Part shown: one piece after another, positions 35,804-45,194 of the stretch
Numbering within the stretch: position 1 is the stretch's first letter
How the letters are laid out: every line of letters starts with the position of its first letter
Assembly (NCBI RefSeq): GCF_034424215.1
Contig: NZ_CP139960.1
Location: 4,340,001-4,404,000 of the forward strand
Length of the DNA: 64,000 nucleotides
Direction: 5' to 3'
From: Niabella yanshanensis
GTDB taxonomy: Bacteria > Bacteroidota > Bacteroidia > Chitinophagales > Chitinophagaceae
Translations under genes and position numbers: made by a program
The notes under the pieces: model-generated
What the model was told of the DNA's origin: nothing
Databases searched by the model: none
Seen by the model: only the letters and a program-made list of their open reading frames with translations

Positions 35804-36571
35804 ATGAGCAGACTAAGCCAAGTATTTCAATCGGGGAAGAAAATTTTAAATATATATTGCACAGCGGGCTATCCTAAACTGGATAGCACATTAACAGTAA
35901 TGAAGGCCTTACAGGATAGTGGCGCAGATATAATTGAACTGGGTATGCCTTATAGCGATCCATTGGCTGATGGAGAAACCATTCAAAAAAGTAGCGCGAT
36001 TGCCCTGGATAACGGAATGACCATGCAGGTTTTGTTTGAACAATTGGCCGGCATGCGTCAGCAGATCAATATCCCCGTAGTATTAATGGGCTATATGAAT
36101 CCTGTATTGCAGTACGGCTTTGAGCAATTTTGTGCTGACGCTGCTAAAGCAGGTGTTGATGGTTTAATACTGCCCGATCTGCCGCAACATGAATTTGAGA
36201 AAACCTACAAAGCCATCATGGAAAAATACAATCTTAATTTTATTTTCCTGGTTACTCCTGAAACTTCTGAGGAACGGATTAAAAAGCTGGATCAACTGAG
36301 CAGCGGCTTTCTTTATGCTGTTTCTTCTTCTTCGACAACTGGCGGGGAAAAGGATTTTAACGAGGTGGAGCTTTACCTGAAAAGGCTTCAGGGCTACGGA
36401 TTGAAGAATCCTATATTAGTCGGTTTCGGCATCAGGGATAAGAAAACATTTTATGGCGCTTGTAAATATGCACAGGGAGCCATTATAGGGTCAGCTTATA
36501 TTAAGATCATACAGCATGCACAGTCGCCCGAGGCCATTACCCGAAGTTTTGTACAAAGTATTCTTAATTAA
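35804..36571 (+). CDS. trpA: Tryptophan synthase alpha chain
   Basis: 255 residues, a TIM barrel that cleaves indole-3-glycerol phosphate and channels indole to TrpB. The catalytic Glu45 and Asp56 are in 'DIIELGMPYSDPLADG'. Other signatures are 'PVVLMGYMNPVLQYGFEQF', 'GLILPDLP', 'YAVSSSSTTGGEK' and 'VGFGIRDKKTF'. The length is slightly shorter than the E. coli protein (268). It is co-transcribed with trpB and followed by a hairpin with a T run. Confidence 0.97.
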   Translation: MSRLSQVFQSGKKILNIYCTAGYPKLDSTLTVMKALQDSGADIIELGMPYSDPLADGETIQKSSAIALDNGMTMQVLFEQLAGMRQQINIPVVLMGYMNPVLQYGFEQFCADAAKAGVDGLILPDLPQHEFEKTYKAIMEKYNLNFIFLVTPETSEERIKKLDQLSSGFLYAVSSSSTTGGEKDFNEVELYLKRLQGYGLKNPILVGFGIRDKKTFYGACKYAQGAIIGSAYIKIIQHAQSPEAITRSFVQSILN

Positions 36572-36594
36572 CAAATGAATTTACAGTTGCCCGT

Positions 36595-36602
36595 TATTTT
36601 TG
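36595..36602 (+). promoter_or_regulatory. Possible -7 element between trpA and the TlpA-like gene
   Basis: TATTTTTG matches TAnnTTTG. If active, transcription would start near 36608, before the hairpin at 36642-36674, which would then sit in the leader of the TlpA-like gene. No matching -33 element is seen. Confidence 0.25.
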
Positions 36603-36641
36603 CAACCTGCAACAAATTTCGATCATCTGTGTTAAGTTCTG

Positions 36642-36674
36642 AGCACCGGTGTTAGATACTGGTGCTTATTTTTT
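36642..36674 (+). terminator. Terminator of trpBA
   Basis: AGCACCGGT / ACTGGTGCT (one mismatch) with a GTTAGAT loop is followed by TATTTTTT. It lies about 70 bases after the trpA stop and 18 before the TlpA-like gene. Confidence 0.75.
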
Positions 36675-36691
36675 ATCCGTAAAGTTTTTAA

Positions 36692-37768
36692 ATGAAATTA
36701 GTTTTATCAGCAGCTCTTCTGTTTTTATTGCCGGTTTGGGCAATGGCTCAAAAGCTTACGCTTAGCGGCACAATAGCCGGTTTGGCAGATAACAGCACGA
36801 TAGTGTTAACCGATCTTGAAAATCCGGGCACCCCTCTTGCTGAAAGTAAGTCCACAGGGGGAAAGTTTACGCTTTCAACACAACTCGAAGCGCCGTCTTT
36901 GTTGGGGTTAGGTGTAGGCGATAGTATTAAAACGGCTGTTTTCCTGGGTAACGAAGTGGTAAGCGTTACAGGCGCTGTTACTCAGAAGGTTGATGAATGG
37001 AAATTTTCGGGCTCAGCCATACAAAATAGTTTTACAGAGTTTCAGAATCTCTTTGTACCTAAGTTCAGCAGGTTAAGCGCATTGATACAGCAGTTACAGT
37101 CTGGTGATGGAAGTGATGCGGTAAGGACGGGATTGGACAGCGCGACCAACGACATTCAGGTATCCCTGGACAATTTTATTGCAAAAAATCCAGCGTCGCC
37201 GGTAAGCACATTGGCGATTTTGTCAACCATCAATCTAACAGAAGATGTCGCCGTGCTGGAGAAAAGAATGAATAGTTTAAAGCCTGCTGCTTTGAGCAAT
37301 GTCTTTGGCGGACAGTTAAAGCAGGCGGTTGTTAATGCTAAATTTAATTCGGTGGGAAGTATTGCTTTAGATTTTTCGCAGACTGACACCACTGGAAAGC
37401 AGGTAACCCTTTCGCAATTCAAAGGCAAATATGTGTTGGTAGATTTTTGGGCCAGCTGGTGCGGCCCCTGCCGGAAAGAGAACCATTTTCTGGTGAAGAC
37501 ATTTAATAAATACAAGGACAAAAACTTTACCGTACTGGGCGTTTCTTTAGATGAAGAAAAAGAGGAGTGGCTGAAGGCGATTGCTAAAGATGAATTGAAA
37601 TGGACTCAGGTGAGTGATTTGAAGGGATGGGAAAATGAAGTAGCCCAGAAATATAAGATTACCTCTATTCCCCGTAATTTACTGGTGGGTCCTGATGGAA
37701 AAATTGTTGCGAAGGATTTACGTGGTGATGCCCTTGATGAAAAGCTGGAAGAGATACTGGGTAAATAG
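36692..37768 (+). CDS. TlpA-like thiol-disulfide oxidoreductase with N-terminal DUF4369-like domain
   Basis: 358 residues, exported by a signal peptide ending 'LLPVWAMAQ'. The N-terminal half (about 20-220) is a beta-rich DUF4369-like region with 'LTLSGTIAGLADNSTIVLTD'. The C-terminal 140 residues are a thioredoxin domain with the active site 'WASWCGPCRKE' and the cis-Pro loop 'ITSIPRNLLV'. Such proteins are common in Bacteroidota and are thought to reduce periplasmic disulfides; the partner is unknown. The start is the ATG at 36692. It ends at a strong bidirectional terminator. Confidence 0.93.
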   Translation: MKLVLSAALLFLLPVWAMAQKLTLSGTIAGLADNSTIVLTDLENPGTPLAESKSTGGKFTLSTQLEAPSLLGLGVGDSIKTAVFLGNEVVSVTGAVTQKVDEWKFSGSAIQNSFTEFQNLFVPKFSRLSALIQQLQSGDGSDAVRTGLDSATNDIQVSLDNFIAKNPASPVSTLAILSTINLTEDVAVLEKRMNSLKPAALSNVFGGQLKQAVVNAKFNSVGSIALDFSQTDTTGKQVTLSQFKGKYVLVDFWASWCGPCRKENHFLVKTFNKYKDKNFTVLGVSLDEEKEEWLKAIAKDELKWTQVSDLKGWENEVAQKYKITSIPRNLLVGPDGKIVAKDLRGDALDEKLEEILGK

Positions 37769-37785
37769 GTTAATATAAATATTAT

Positions 37786-37822
37786 AAAATAGCCCGTGGT
37801 TTTAGACTGCGGGCTATTTTTG
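37786..37822. terminator. Bidirectional terminator between the TlpA-like and DEAD-box genes
   Basis: AAAATAGCCCG / CGGGCTATTTT with T runs on both strands lies between two convergent genes, ending 3 bases before the helicase stop codon. Confidence 0.88.
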
Positions 37823-37824
37823 AT

Positions 37825-39132
37825 TTAGGCCCGGTCTCTTTTGCCGTACCATTTTTTCTTATGTCTATTTTCGGTGGCCGCTTGCGGTCTTTGCGGCTTC
37901 GCCGGATGATTGTTGTTTACCCCTTTAAAACCATTTTTGCTTTCTATGCCTCGTTTCTGGCGGGGCGGGCGTTCTGATTTTTTGGGGATTTCGAAAACTT
38001 CCATTGGGTAGGGATGGTCATTGATAACCGGTATTTGCTGCCTGGTTAACTTTTCGATATCCTTTAAAAAGGCTTTTTCTTCATAATCGCTGAAGGATAT
38101 GGCCTGCCCGTCCTTACCGGCTCTCCCCGTACGGCCAATACGGTGTACATAGGTTTCAGAAACATTGGGTAGGTCATAATTAATAACCAGTTCCATTCCT
38201 TCCACATCGATACCCCGGGCTGCAATATCAGTGGCTACCAGCACCCTTATATCCTTACTCTTGAAATTGCTGAGCGCCCGTTGACGGTTATTCTGACTTT
38301 TATTCCCATGAATGGCATCCGATTTAATTCCGTATTTACTAACATGGCGAACAATTTTATCGCAGCCGTGCTTGGTTCTGCTAAATACCAGCACTGTTTC
38401 TGCGGCGGAGTTGTTGAGTATATCTACCAGCAAATCATTTTTGTTGCCTCTGTCAACAAAATACACCGATTGAGATATTTTTTCAACGGTAGAAGAAACA
38501 GGTGTTACTTCCACTTTTACCGGGTTTCTTAAAATAGCGTTTGCAAGGGTTAAGATCTCGGGCGCCATGGTAGCTGAAAAAAACAGGTTCTGGCGGTTAG
38601 ACGGTAATAGTTTCAATATTCTGTTTACATCGTGAACAAACCCCATATCCAGCATACGATCGGCTTCATCCAGCACAAAGAAGTCTATATGATCAAGCCT
38701 TATAAATCCCTGGCTGATCAGGTCTAATAAACGCCCGGGTGTAGCAACCAGTATATCTATACCGGCGGCAAGCGCTGTTATTTGTTTGTTCTGATTAACA
38801 CCTCCAAAAATAACCGTATTTCTTAAATGCAGATGCCGTCCATAAGCATCCAGGCTGTCGCCTATCTGGATGGCCAGTTCACGTGTAGGTGTAAGAATCA
38901 GCGACTTGATGTTTCGTTTACCTTTTTCCTGCTGCCTTTTAGAAAGTATCTGTAACATAGGAATGGAAAAAGCGGCTGTTTTGCCGGTTCCGGTTTGCGC
39001 GCAGCCTAGCACATCCCTGCCTTCGAGCAGTAATGGAATGGCCTGTGTTTGAATGGGAGTAGCTGTTGTATAACCTTCTTCTTCAATTGCCTGTAATATA
39101 GGGGCAATTATATTTAATTCTTTAAAATTCAT
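37825..39132 (-). CDS. DEAD-box RNA helicase (RhlE type)
   Basis: 435 residues, an ATP-dependent RNA helicase of superfamily 2. All core motifs are present in order: Q motif 'TATPIQTQAIP', Walker A 'AQTGTGKT', Ia 'PTRELAIQI', Ib 'TPGRLLDL', II 'DEAD', III 'SAT', IV 'VLVFSRTKHGCD', V 'ATDIAARGID' and VI 'HRIGRTGRAG'. The C-terminal 60 residues are a basic tail rich in Lys, Arg, Asn and Pro. The compact form with a short basic tail is that of RhlE-like helicases used in ribosome assembly and cold adaptation. The start is the ATG at 39130-39132. A TATCTTTG -7 element is about 80 bases upstream. Confidence 0.94.
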   Translation of the reverse strand: MNFKELNIIAPILQAIEEEGYTTATPIQTQAIPLLLEGRDVLGCAQTGTGKTAAFSIPMLQILSKRQQEKGKRNIKSLILTPTRELAIQIGDSLDAYGRHLHLRNTVIFGGVNQNKQITALAAGIDILVATPGRLLDLISQGFIRLDHIDFFVLDEADRMLDMGFVHDVNRILKLLPSNRQNLFFSATMAPEILTLANAILRNPVKVEVTPVSSTVEKISQSVYFVDRGNKNDLLVDILNNSAAETVLVFSRTKHGCDKIVRHVSKYGIKSDAIHGNKSQNNRQRALSNFKSKDIRVLVATDIAARGIDVEGMELVINYDLPNVSETYVHRIGRTGRAGKDGQAISFSDYEEKAFLKDIEKLTRQQIPVINDHPYPMEVFEIPKKSERPPRQKRGIESKNGFKGVNNNHPAKPQRPQAATENRHKKKWYGKRDRA

Positions 39133-39212
39133 CTTGTTGTGTACCTGACCAGCCTGTAAATTATGGGGTGGGATAGGATTTGTTATTAGTTGGATTGTGG
39201 ATCGAAATCCTG

Positions 39213-39220
39213 CAAAGATA
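39213..39220 (-). promoter_or_regulatory. -7 element of the DEAD-box helicase gene
   Basis: Minus-strand TATCTTTG matches TAnnTTTG and would give a 5' leader of about 75 bases. No -33 element is visible at a normal distance. Confidence 0.35.
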
Positions 39221-39260
39221 CTGGTTTCTAAGCTTATAATGCGTTTGAGCTCGCAATGAT

Positions 39261-39291
39261 TCCCAGGCCACGGTTTAAACAGTGGCCTGGG
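39261..39291. other. Perfect 11-bp hairpin without T tract
   Basis: TCCCAGGCCAC / GTGGCCTGGGA with a GGTTTAAACA-like loop lies between the helicase promoter and the end of the M20 gene. The flanks on either strand have no T run, so ordinary Rho-independent termination is doubtful. It may mark the 3' end of the M20 transcript or bind a protein. Confidence 0.6.
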
Positions 39292-39314
39292 AAATCTAAA
39301 CAGTATTATATTTT

Positions 39315-40601
39315 CTACAATTTCCCGTATTCAAACACGATGTTGCAGAATATTTTTACACCGTTTTGCAACAGGGCATCCGAAACAATAAAATCTGGTG
39401 TGTGATGGGGTGGAGCTTTTGCCGGATCGTTGCCTTTGGGCAAGCCTCCATAGTACAGAAATACGGCGGGAGCTTTGGCTCCATAGTAAGAAAAATCTTC
39501 GGCGCCTGTTACCCATTTGGTTTCCTGTACATTTTCTTTACCCACTGCTTTTTCTAAAACGGGTACGATCTTACGGGTCAGGTCAATATTGTTATAAGTA
39601 ACGGGCGTGTTTTTATTAATACTCACTTCAACAGTAGCATTATTGGCAGCCGCTACATTTTCTGCAATGTGTTTTAACCGCCTGTGAATGTCTTCCTGCA
39701 TAGCGGTGTCAAACGTACGGATAGTACCCGCCATCTCCAGTTCTTCGGGAATGATATTGTTGCGTAAGCCTGAGTTGATCTTACCTACTGTAAGTACCAC
39801 CGGTGCTTTGGTGAGATCTTGCTGCCGGCTTACAATTTGCTGAAGACTGTTGATGATCTGCGCTCCCGTAACAATAGGATCTACACTTGACCAGGGTTGT
39901 GCGCCATGACTTTGCTTCCCTTTTACTTTGATCGTAAACCAATCGCTGGCGGCCATAAAGGGTCCGGGTTTATAAAAAACCTTTCCTTCTTCAATCCAGC
40001 TTTCAATATGTAAGCCAAATACGGCATCTACCCGGGGGTTATCCATTACGCCCTCTTTAACCATAAGCGCTGCACCGCCTTCTTCACCGGGAGGAGCCCC
40101 TTCTTCCGCGGGCTGAAATATAAATTTCACAGTGCCTGGTATATCTTTCTTCATAGATGCCAGTACTTCTGCGGTGCCCATTAATATGGCTACATGCGCA
40201 TCATGGCCGCAGGCATGCATTACGGCTACTTCCTTTCCCAGGTATTCACCTTTTGCGGTTGATTTATATGACAGGTCATTTCTTTCCAATACAGGCAGCG
40301 CGTCCATATCAGCTCTCAATGCAAGCACAGGCCCCGGTTTACCTCCTTTTAATATGCCTATTACACCTGTTTTGGCCAATGTGTCAGTTTGAATGCCGAG
40401 CTTTTTTAAATGAGCGAGCACATATTGCTGTGTTTTAAATTCCCGGTTGCTTAATTCGGGATTCTGGTGGATATGTCTGCGCCATTCTACCAGCCTGGGT
40501 TGTACCGCCTGCGCTTTAGTAGCTATTGACTGTGTATAGTTTTGCCCTATGATTACCGTGGTGCAAAAGAAAAGGGCAACGGAAAATATAATTTTTCTCA
40601 T
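39315..40601 (-). CDS. Exported M20-family amidohydrolase
   Basis: 428 residues. The signal peptide is MRKIIFSVALFFCTTVIIGQ. The peptidase family M20D fold (N-acyl amino acid amidohydrolase/hippurate hydrolase/IAA-amino-acid hydrolase) shows 'LALRADMDALPV', the metal site 'MHACGHDAHVAILMGTAEVL', 'FIFQPAEEGAPPGEEGGAAL' with the catalytic Glu, and 'GAEDFSYYGAKAP'. It removes acyl groups from N-acylated amino acids in the family; the true substrate is unknown. It starts 29 bases after the S9 peptidase gene on the same strand. The two exported hydrolases likely form an operon for using peptides from outside. Confidence 0.92.
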   Translation of the reverse strand: MRKIIFSVALFFCTTVIIGQNYTQSIATKAQAVQPRLVEWRRHIHQNPELSNREFKTQQYVLAHLKKLGIQTDTLAKTGVIGILKGGKPGPVLALRADMDALPVLERNDLSYKSTAKGEYLGKEVAVMHACGHDAHVAILMGTAEVLASMKKDIPGTVKFIFQPAEEGAPPGEEGGAALMVKEGVMDNPRVDAVFGLHIESWIEEGKVFYKPGPFMAASDWFTIKVKGKQSHGAQPWSSVDPIVTGAQIINSLQQIVSRQQDLTKAPVVLTVGKINSGLRNNIIPEELEMAGTIRTFDTAMQEDIHRRLKHIAENVAAANNATVEVSINKNTPVTYNNIDLTRKIVPVLEKAVGKENVQETKWVTGAEDFSYYGAKAPAVFLYYGGLPKGNDPAKAPPHHTPDFIVSDALLQNGVKIFCNIVFEYGKL

Positions 40602-40630
40602 TGCCCTAAGTTAATTCAAAAATTGTTGCT

Positions 40631-43492
40631 TTAATGCACCGTTTCCAGCCCCCAGCTATTTCCTTTATCTACAGCCGGTACGCCTTCTATCAGCCATTTG
40701 GCCGGTTTGTCGCCTTTGAGCAACCAGTCAAAAAACTGCTGCTCCCTGATTTGTATGTCCTTGCGGTTCTTTCTCTGCATCAGGTTGTGCTCTTCGCCGT
40801 TATAATTCAGCATCCAAACCTGTTTGCCTAAACGACGCATGCCTGTAAACAATTCAATGCCCTGGTACCAAGGCACTGCGCCATCATTATCATTAGCCAT
40901 GATCACCATCGGAGTATTCACTTGAGGCAGATGGAATAGCGGGGAGTTTTCTATATATAACTCCGGTTTGTCCCAGAGCGTAGCGCCAATGCGGCTTTGG
41001 GTTTTTTCGTATTGAAATTGGCGGTTCATTCCTGTTTGCCAGCGTATACCTCCGTAAGCGCTAGTCATATTGGCAACGGGTGCACCTGACCAGGCTGCGG
41101 CAAACATGTCTGTCATGGTTACCAACTGCGCCACTTGTATTCCACCCCAGCTTTGGCCTTGTATCCCCATATGCTTACTGTCTACCCAACTGTTCTTTGC
41201 CAATGCCTGCGCGCCACTTACGATATAGTCATAAGCGCTTTTGGCCGGATAGCCAATGGTATAAGATATGTCGGGTGTCATCACGATATATCCGCGGCTT
41301 ACAAAGAAAGAGATGTTCAAGCGGCTGGGAGTAGGCGCCGGCGGAATATATTTATACAGGTTATCGGAAAGCTTTTCGTAGAAGTATAATATAACGGGGT
41401 ATTTTTTAGTGCTGTCAAAGTTCTCAGGTTTATAAATAATTCCTGTGGCGGGTTTGCCTGAGAAGGTTTTCCATTGGTATAAGGCTGCTGTTCCCCAATT
41501 ATAATTGGCTTGCTGTGGATTAATACCCGATAATTTTCTCTCGCTACCAGCCTGCTGCAGGTATAAATCCGGCGACTGCGTATAGCTTTCTTTCGTGTAG
41601 GTATAAACAGGCTCATTTTTCGCTTTATTGACCTGGCTTATATACAATGGCTGTAGGGGCTGTAAGGAAGTGGATAGCTTATTATTTTCAAGAATAGCGA
41701 GCCCGCTTTGTTTGCTGGTATTATCAAAAATACTCAGGACAGTTTTGTTAGCAGCTTTTATAAAATCCTCTTCTTCGTCTGTTGGCATATACCTGTAAGT
41801 GATTTTGTTTTTTCTTCCATTCACCGTCAGGTTTACCGGTGTGGTTCTTCCTGTAGGATCAACTGCCCATATATCGTATCGATCATAAATAAGTATCCGG
41901 GAGTCTCCATCCTGCCAGCCCATTACACCATAAGGAGAAGGGGCATCGGGTACGTCATTCTCCTCGTCATATAATGGTACTTTAATGCCGGCAGAAATGT
42001 TAAGTGTAGTATGGCCGTCAAACACCTGGTAGTGCCGTTTGGTGTTGTCATACCAAAGGATGTATTTGCCGGAAGGGGAAATCCAGGAAGCCCTGATATC
42101 GCCGTCCAGATTGAGGATAGCCGGGATATATTGGTTGTTCGCTACATCTACTTTATAAACATCTTTCCTGGTATTGCCCGCCCATTGAGATGCAATGCGC
42201 CTGCCCGTATCAGTAATGGCAACGTAATATCTTGCATCCGCCAGCGTACCTTCGTATACAGCCGGAAGATTATTGCTGCCAACCGGCATCATTCGTTGCA
42301 GGTTAAAGTCGTAAACGGCAGTGTAGCTTCTTTCCCGCTCTCTTTTTTGATTTTGCAATTGGTAGGGTTGCAGGTAATCATCTTTATAGTTCCAGATATC
42401 GACGTTTACTTTATCTATGTCCAACAGGCTGGTATCTTTCGGTGGGCGTGCCGGCCCCGTTGCAAACTGCAATCGCTCACCCGATCTGCTAAAACTCACT
42501 TTGCCATATTCACTGATACGATCACCACTGCGGAAATTGGGTGTAAGTGTGTCAACCAGTATACGGGCGCTATCCATGCCTTGTTTAAAATGCCAAAGTG
42601 TATAATATTTGGTCAGCGCTTTTGCTTTGGCACCTCTCTGCGCTACAAATGCAGCCTGGCTGCCGTCGTCAGAAAGGGCAAGGCTTTTAAAATCATTACC
42701 ACCTCTTAATAAGGTATCTGTTTTTTTTGTCAGCAGGTGATAGAGAACGATACGCGAAGTTATGGCGGTGTCTTTCAGATCAAGGGTTTGCTCGAGTAAT
42801 AAATCAGTTCCTTTTTTATTGAAAATGTATTCGCTGACATTTTTAAATGTTAACGATGTGCCGGTAGCCGTATTGAAAAGCAGCAGCTTATTATTTCTGC
42901 CATGATCGGTGATACTGTCTTTTCCCTCTCCCTTTGCGGGAGCCAGTGAACCAATTACATATTGCAGCGAATCAATGATTTGTTTAAGGCTGTCTTTGGT
43001 TTTATCCGATTGATATTTAGGTTTGCTAACCGGCTCGTTTTTAAAAAGACCAGCGACCCATATATTGGATTCTTTTGGTGTTTTGAGAGAAATGAGATTC
43101 GGATACTTTTCAATCTTTCCTGTGGCTAAAGTTAGTAGCGCAAAGCTGTCGCGGGGCATTTCATCAGCTTTCTTTTTCTTGATTTTTGCATTACGGATAT
43201 CCTGAAACAAAGGCTTTACTTTAAATATCAACGTTGCATTATCGCTGGTAAAGCCGGCTTCATATCCTCTGGGAATAACTGTTTTACTATTGTTCACTGT
43301 AGATTGAACCACCAGCTCATCATCGCCTTCCTGAACGGTAATGATGTAAGCAACCCATTGCCCGTTATTACTAATTATTGTTTTACCAATCGATTGCCAG
43401 CTGTCGTAAACCGAATGGTCAAGTGGTTTCTTTTGCGCAATACAGGTAATTACTCCTGCCAGCATAGCCAACAGCAAGATCAACTTCTTCAT
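40631..43492 (-). CDS. Exported prolyl-oligopeptidase-family (S9) peptidase
   Basis: 953 residues with a signal peptide (MKKLILLLAMLAGVITCIAQ). A long beta-propeller region comes first, then a C-terminal alpha/beta-hydrolase domain. The nucleophile Ser is in 'GIQGQSWGGIQVAQ', the acid is in 'IMANDNDGAVPWYQG' and the catalytic His is in 'NYNGEEHNL'. This is the S9 layout (dipeptidyl-peptidase IV, acyl-peptide hydrolase or S9C-like). It is longer than a typical S9 peptidase (about 700), because the propeller part carries an insertion around residues 110-220. The start is the ATG at 43490-43492. The M20 gene follows in the same direction. Confidence 0.92.
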   Translation of the reverse strand: MKKLILLLAMLAGVITCIAQKKPLDHSVYDSWQSIGKTIISNNGQWVAYIITVQEGDDELVVQSTVNNSKTVIPRGYEAGFTSDNATLIFKVKPLFQDIRNAKIKKKKADEMPRDSFALLTLATGKIEKYPNLISLKTPKESNIWVAGLFKNEPVSKPKYQSDKTKDSLKQIIDSLQYVIGSLAPAKGEGKDSITDHGRNNKLLLFNTATGTSLTFKNVSEYIFNKKGTDLLLEQTLDLKDTAITSRIVLYHLLTKKTDTLLRGGNDFKSLALSDDGSQAAFVAQRGAKAKALTKYYTLWHFKQGMDSARILVDTLTPNFRSGDRISEYGKVSFSRSGERLQFATGPARPPKDTSLLDIDKVNVDIWNYKDDYLQPYQLQNQKRERERSYTAVYDFNLQRMMPVGSNNLPAVYEGTLADARYYVAITDTGRRIASQWAGNTRKDVYKVDVANNQYIPAILNLDGDIRASWISPSGKYILWYDNTKRHYQVFDGHTTLNISAGIKVPLYDEENDVPDAPSPYGVMGWQDGDSRILIYDRYDIWAVDPTGRTTPVNLTVNGRKNKITYRYMPTDEEEDFIKAANKTVLSIFDNTSKQSGLAILENNKLSTSLQPLQPLYISQVNKAKNEPVYTYTKESYTQSPDLYLQQAGSERKLSGINPQQANYNWGTAALYQWKTFSGKPATGIIYKPENFDSTKKYPVILYFYEKLSDNLYKYIPPAPTPSRLNISFFVSRGYIVMTPDISYTIGYPAKSAYDYIVSGAQALAKNSWVDSKHMGIQGQSWGGIQVAQLVTMTDMFAAAWSGAPVANMTSAYGGIRWQTGMNRQFQYEKTQSRIGATLWDKPELYIENSPLFHLPQVNTPMVIMANDNDGAVPWYQGIELFTGMRRLGKQVWMLNYNGEEHNLMQRKNRKDIQIREQQFFDWLLKGDKPAKWLIEGVPAVDKGNSWGLETVH

Positions 43493-43607
43493 TAGCTTTA
43501 TTTTAGACTAAAGTATCAATATTTTTTGAAGTGATAAAGTTCCGGGTTGATTAAACAAGCTGTATGTCTTATGAAGTATAAAGCGTTGCGTTCGCCAATG
43601 ATCGTAA

Positions 43608-43640
43608 TAAAAAAAGAAGGCTTTATAAAAACCTTCTTTC
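43608..43640 (-). terminator. Terminator of the RND efflux operon
   Basis: AAAGAAGG / CCTTCTTT hairpin with an A/T-rich loop; on the minus strand it is followed by TTTTTTT. It lies about 25 bases after the stop codon of the outer-membrane factor gene. Confidence 0.82.
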
Positions 43641-43664
43641 TAATTGAGTCCAATACCTTGCGAT

Positions 43665-45086
43665 TTATTTCCATCCACCTCCCAGTGAGCGATAAAGATC
43701 AACTGCGGCACTTAGCTGCAATCGGTGAATATTGGCAAGGTTCAACTCTGCCTGTAATACATTGGCCTGTGCGGACAATACTTCTAAGTAATTAGCCATG
43801 CCGCTTTTGAATAAAAGGCGTGCATTTTTAATGGCATGCTTCAGCGTATCCGATTGAGCTGTTGCTATTTGTTTTTGTTCTTTTAGTTTTTCTGTAGAAA
43901 TGAGTGCATCCGATACTTCGCCCATTGCCCCTAAAACCGACTGCCTGAATTCCAGAACGGATTGTTCCCTCTGAATTTTTGCAATTTCCAATTGCGTTTT
44001 TAACTGGCGTTGCTGAAATACAGGTTGCGTAACGCCACCCAATACAGTACCGAACAGCGAAGCAGGTATATTAAACCAGTTATTGGCCAGGTAAGAGCTC
44101 AAGCCCCCTTGCGCACTAATAGATAAGCTGGGGTACATATTCGCCTGGGCAATGCCGGCTTTTGCATTGGCGGCTACCAACTCCAATTCCCTGGCGCGTA
44201 CATCAGGCCTCCGGCTTAGGATGGCCGATGGAATGCCCGGTGAAAGCCACTCGGGTATATGAGCCTGGAAGAGTCCTTTGCTACGGTCTACAGGAGCGGG
44301 GAGACTGCCTGTCAGGATGCTGAGCGCATTTTCCTGTATGGCAATGTTTTGCTCCAGTTGAGGAATAAGCAATTCGGTGAGTTGTTTCTGCGCCTCAACC
44401 TGCTGTACGGCTAATGTAGTTACTTCGCCCGAATTCCGCTGCAGTCTCGTAAAATGGAGTGTACTGTCCGTCAATCGCAGATTTCTTTTTGCTACGTCCA
44501 GTTGTTCATCCAGCATCAGCAGGTTATAGTATCCTTGTGCAATATTAGCTACTACCTGGGTTTGCACTGCTTTGGAAGCTTCGTAAGTTTGCAGGTAATT
44601 AGCCATGGTTGTTTCCTGCTGGCGACGAATCTTGCCCCATATATCGGCCTCCCAGGAAAGATTGAAAGCTGCATTGAAATCCTCCACATGTTGTTGGCCG
44701 ATAAAACTGCCAATGCTTAAACCATTTAAACTGTTATTGGATGGGTTAGTGGTTTGAGCCGTAACACTGAAGCTTACCTGCGGCAATTGCAGGAGCTTTG
44801 CCTGCTTTAATGTTTGAACAGATGCAGACACGCGTTTTAATGCGATCTGCAGATCATAGTTATAACTGATGCCCTTGTTGATAAGCGATTGCAGGGCAGG
44901 GTCTGTAAAAAAAGTTTTCCATTCTACATCGGCAATGCTGCTGGTATCAGCGGTAGCTACCGCGCGAAATTCCCGCGGAAGGTTTAATTCGGGTTGCGTA
45001 TAATTTTGACCAACCTTACAGGAGGATGCACCAATAAGCATCATCAGCAAGGGCGTTAAATAATATAGCGTGCGTTTATTTTTCAT
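43665..45086 (-). CDS. Outer-membrane efflux lipoprotein (OprM/NodT type)
   Basis: About 473 residues, TolC-family outer-membrane channel of an RND pump. A lipoprotein signal with lipobox 'IGASSC' is followed by 'KVGQNYTQPEL'. Two tandem OEP domains contain the long helical hairpins ('LQTYEASKAVQTQVVANIAQ', 'KAGIAQANMYPSLSISAQGG'). The C-terminal end 'AAVDLYRSLGGGWK' is standard for this family. An ATG five codons upstream (45099-45101) is also possible. It is the last gene of the efflux operon, 109 bases after the RND gene. Confidence 0.94.
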   Translation of the reverse strand: MKNKRTLYYLTPLLMMLIGASSCKVGQNYTQPELNLPREFRAVATADTSSIADVEWKTFFTDPALQSLINKGISYNYDLQIALKRVSASVQTLKQAKLLQLPQVSFSVTAQTTNPSNNSLNGLSIGSFIGQQHVEDFNAAFNLSWEADIWGKIRRQQETTMANYLQTYEASKAVQTQVVANIAQGYYNLLMLDEQLDVAKRNLRLTDSTLHFTRLQRNSGEVTTLAVQQVEAQKQLTELLIPQLEQNIAIQENALSILTGSLPAPVDRSKGLFQAHIPEWLSPGIPSAILSRRPDVRARELELVAANAKAGIAQANMYPSLSISAQGGLSSYLANNWFNIPASLFGTVLGGVTQPVFQQRQLKTQLEIAKIQREQSVLEFRQSVLGAMGEVSDALISTEKLKEQKQIATAQSDTLKHAIKNARLLFKSGMANYLEVLSAQANVLQAELNLANIHRLQLSAAVDLYRSLGGGWK

Positions 45087-45194
45087 TTCAATAAAGTTCA
45101 TTTGTTATCCATTTATGGTTGACTGTAGTGCTTCCCTGTTGGGTATTTACATGCCGAAGCATTGTTACTATGTGTGCTTACACCTACGGTATCA

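Noticed and set aside
42011-42709. 232-codon open frame on the plus strand
   Set aside because: Antisense to the S9 peptidase gene; a frame shadow caused by its codon composition.
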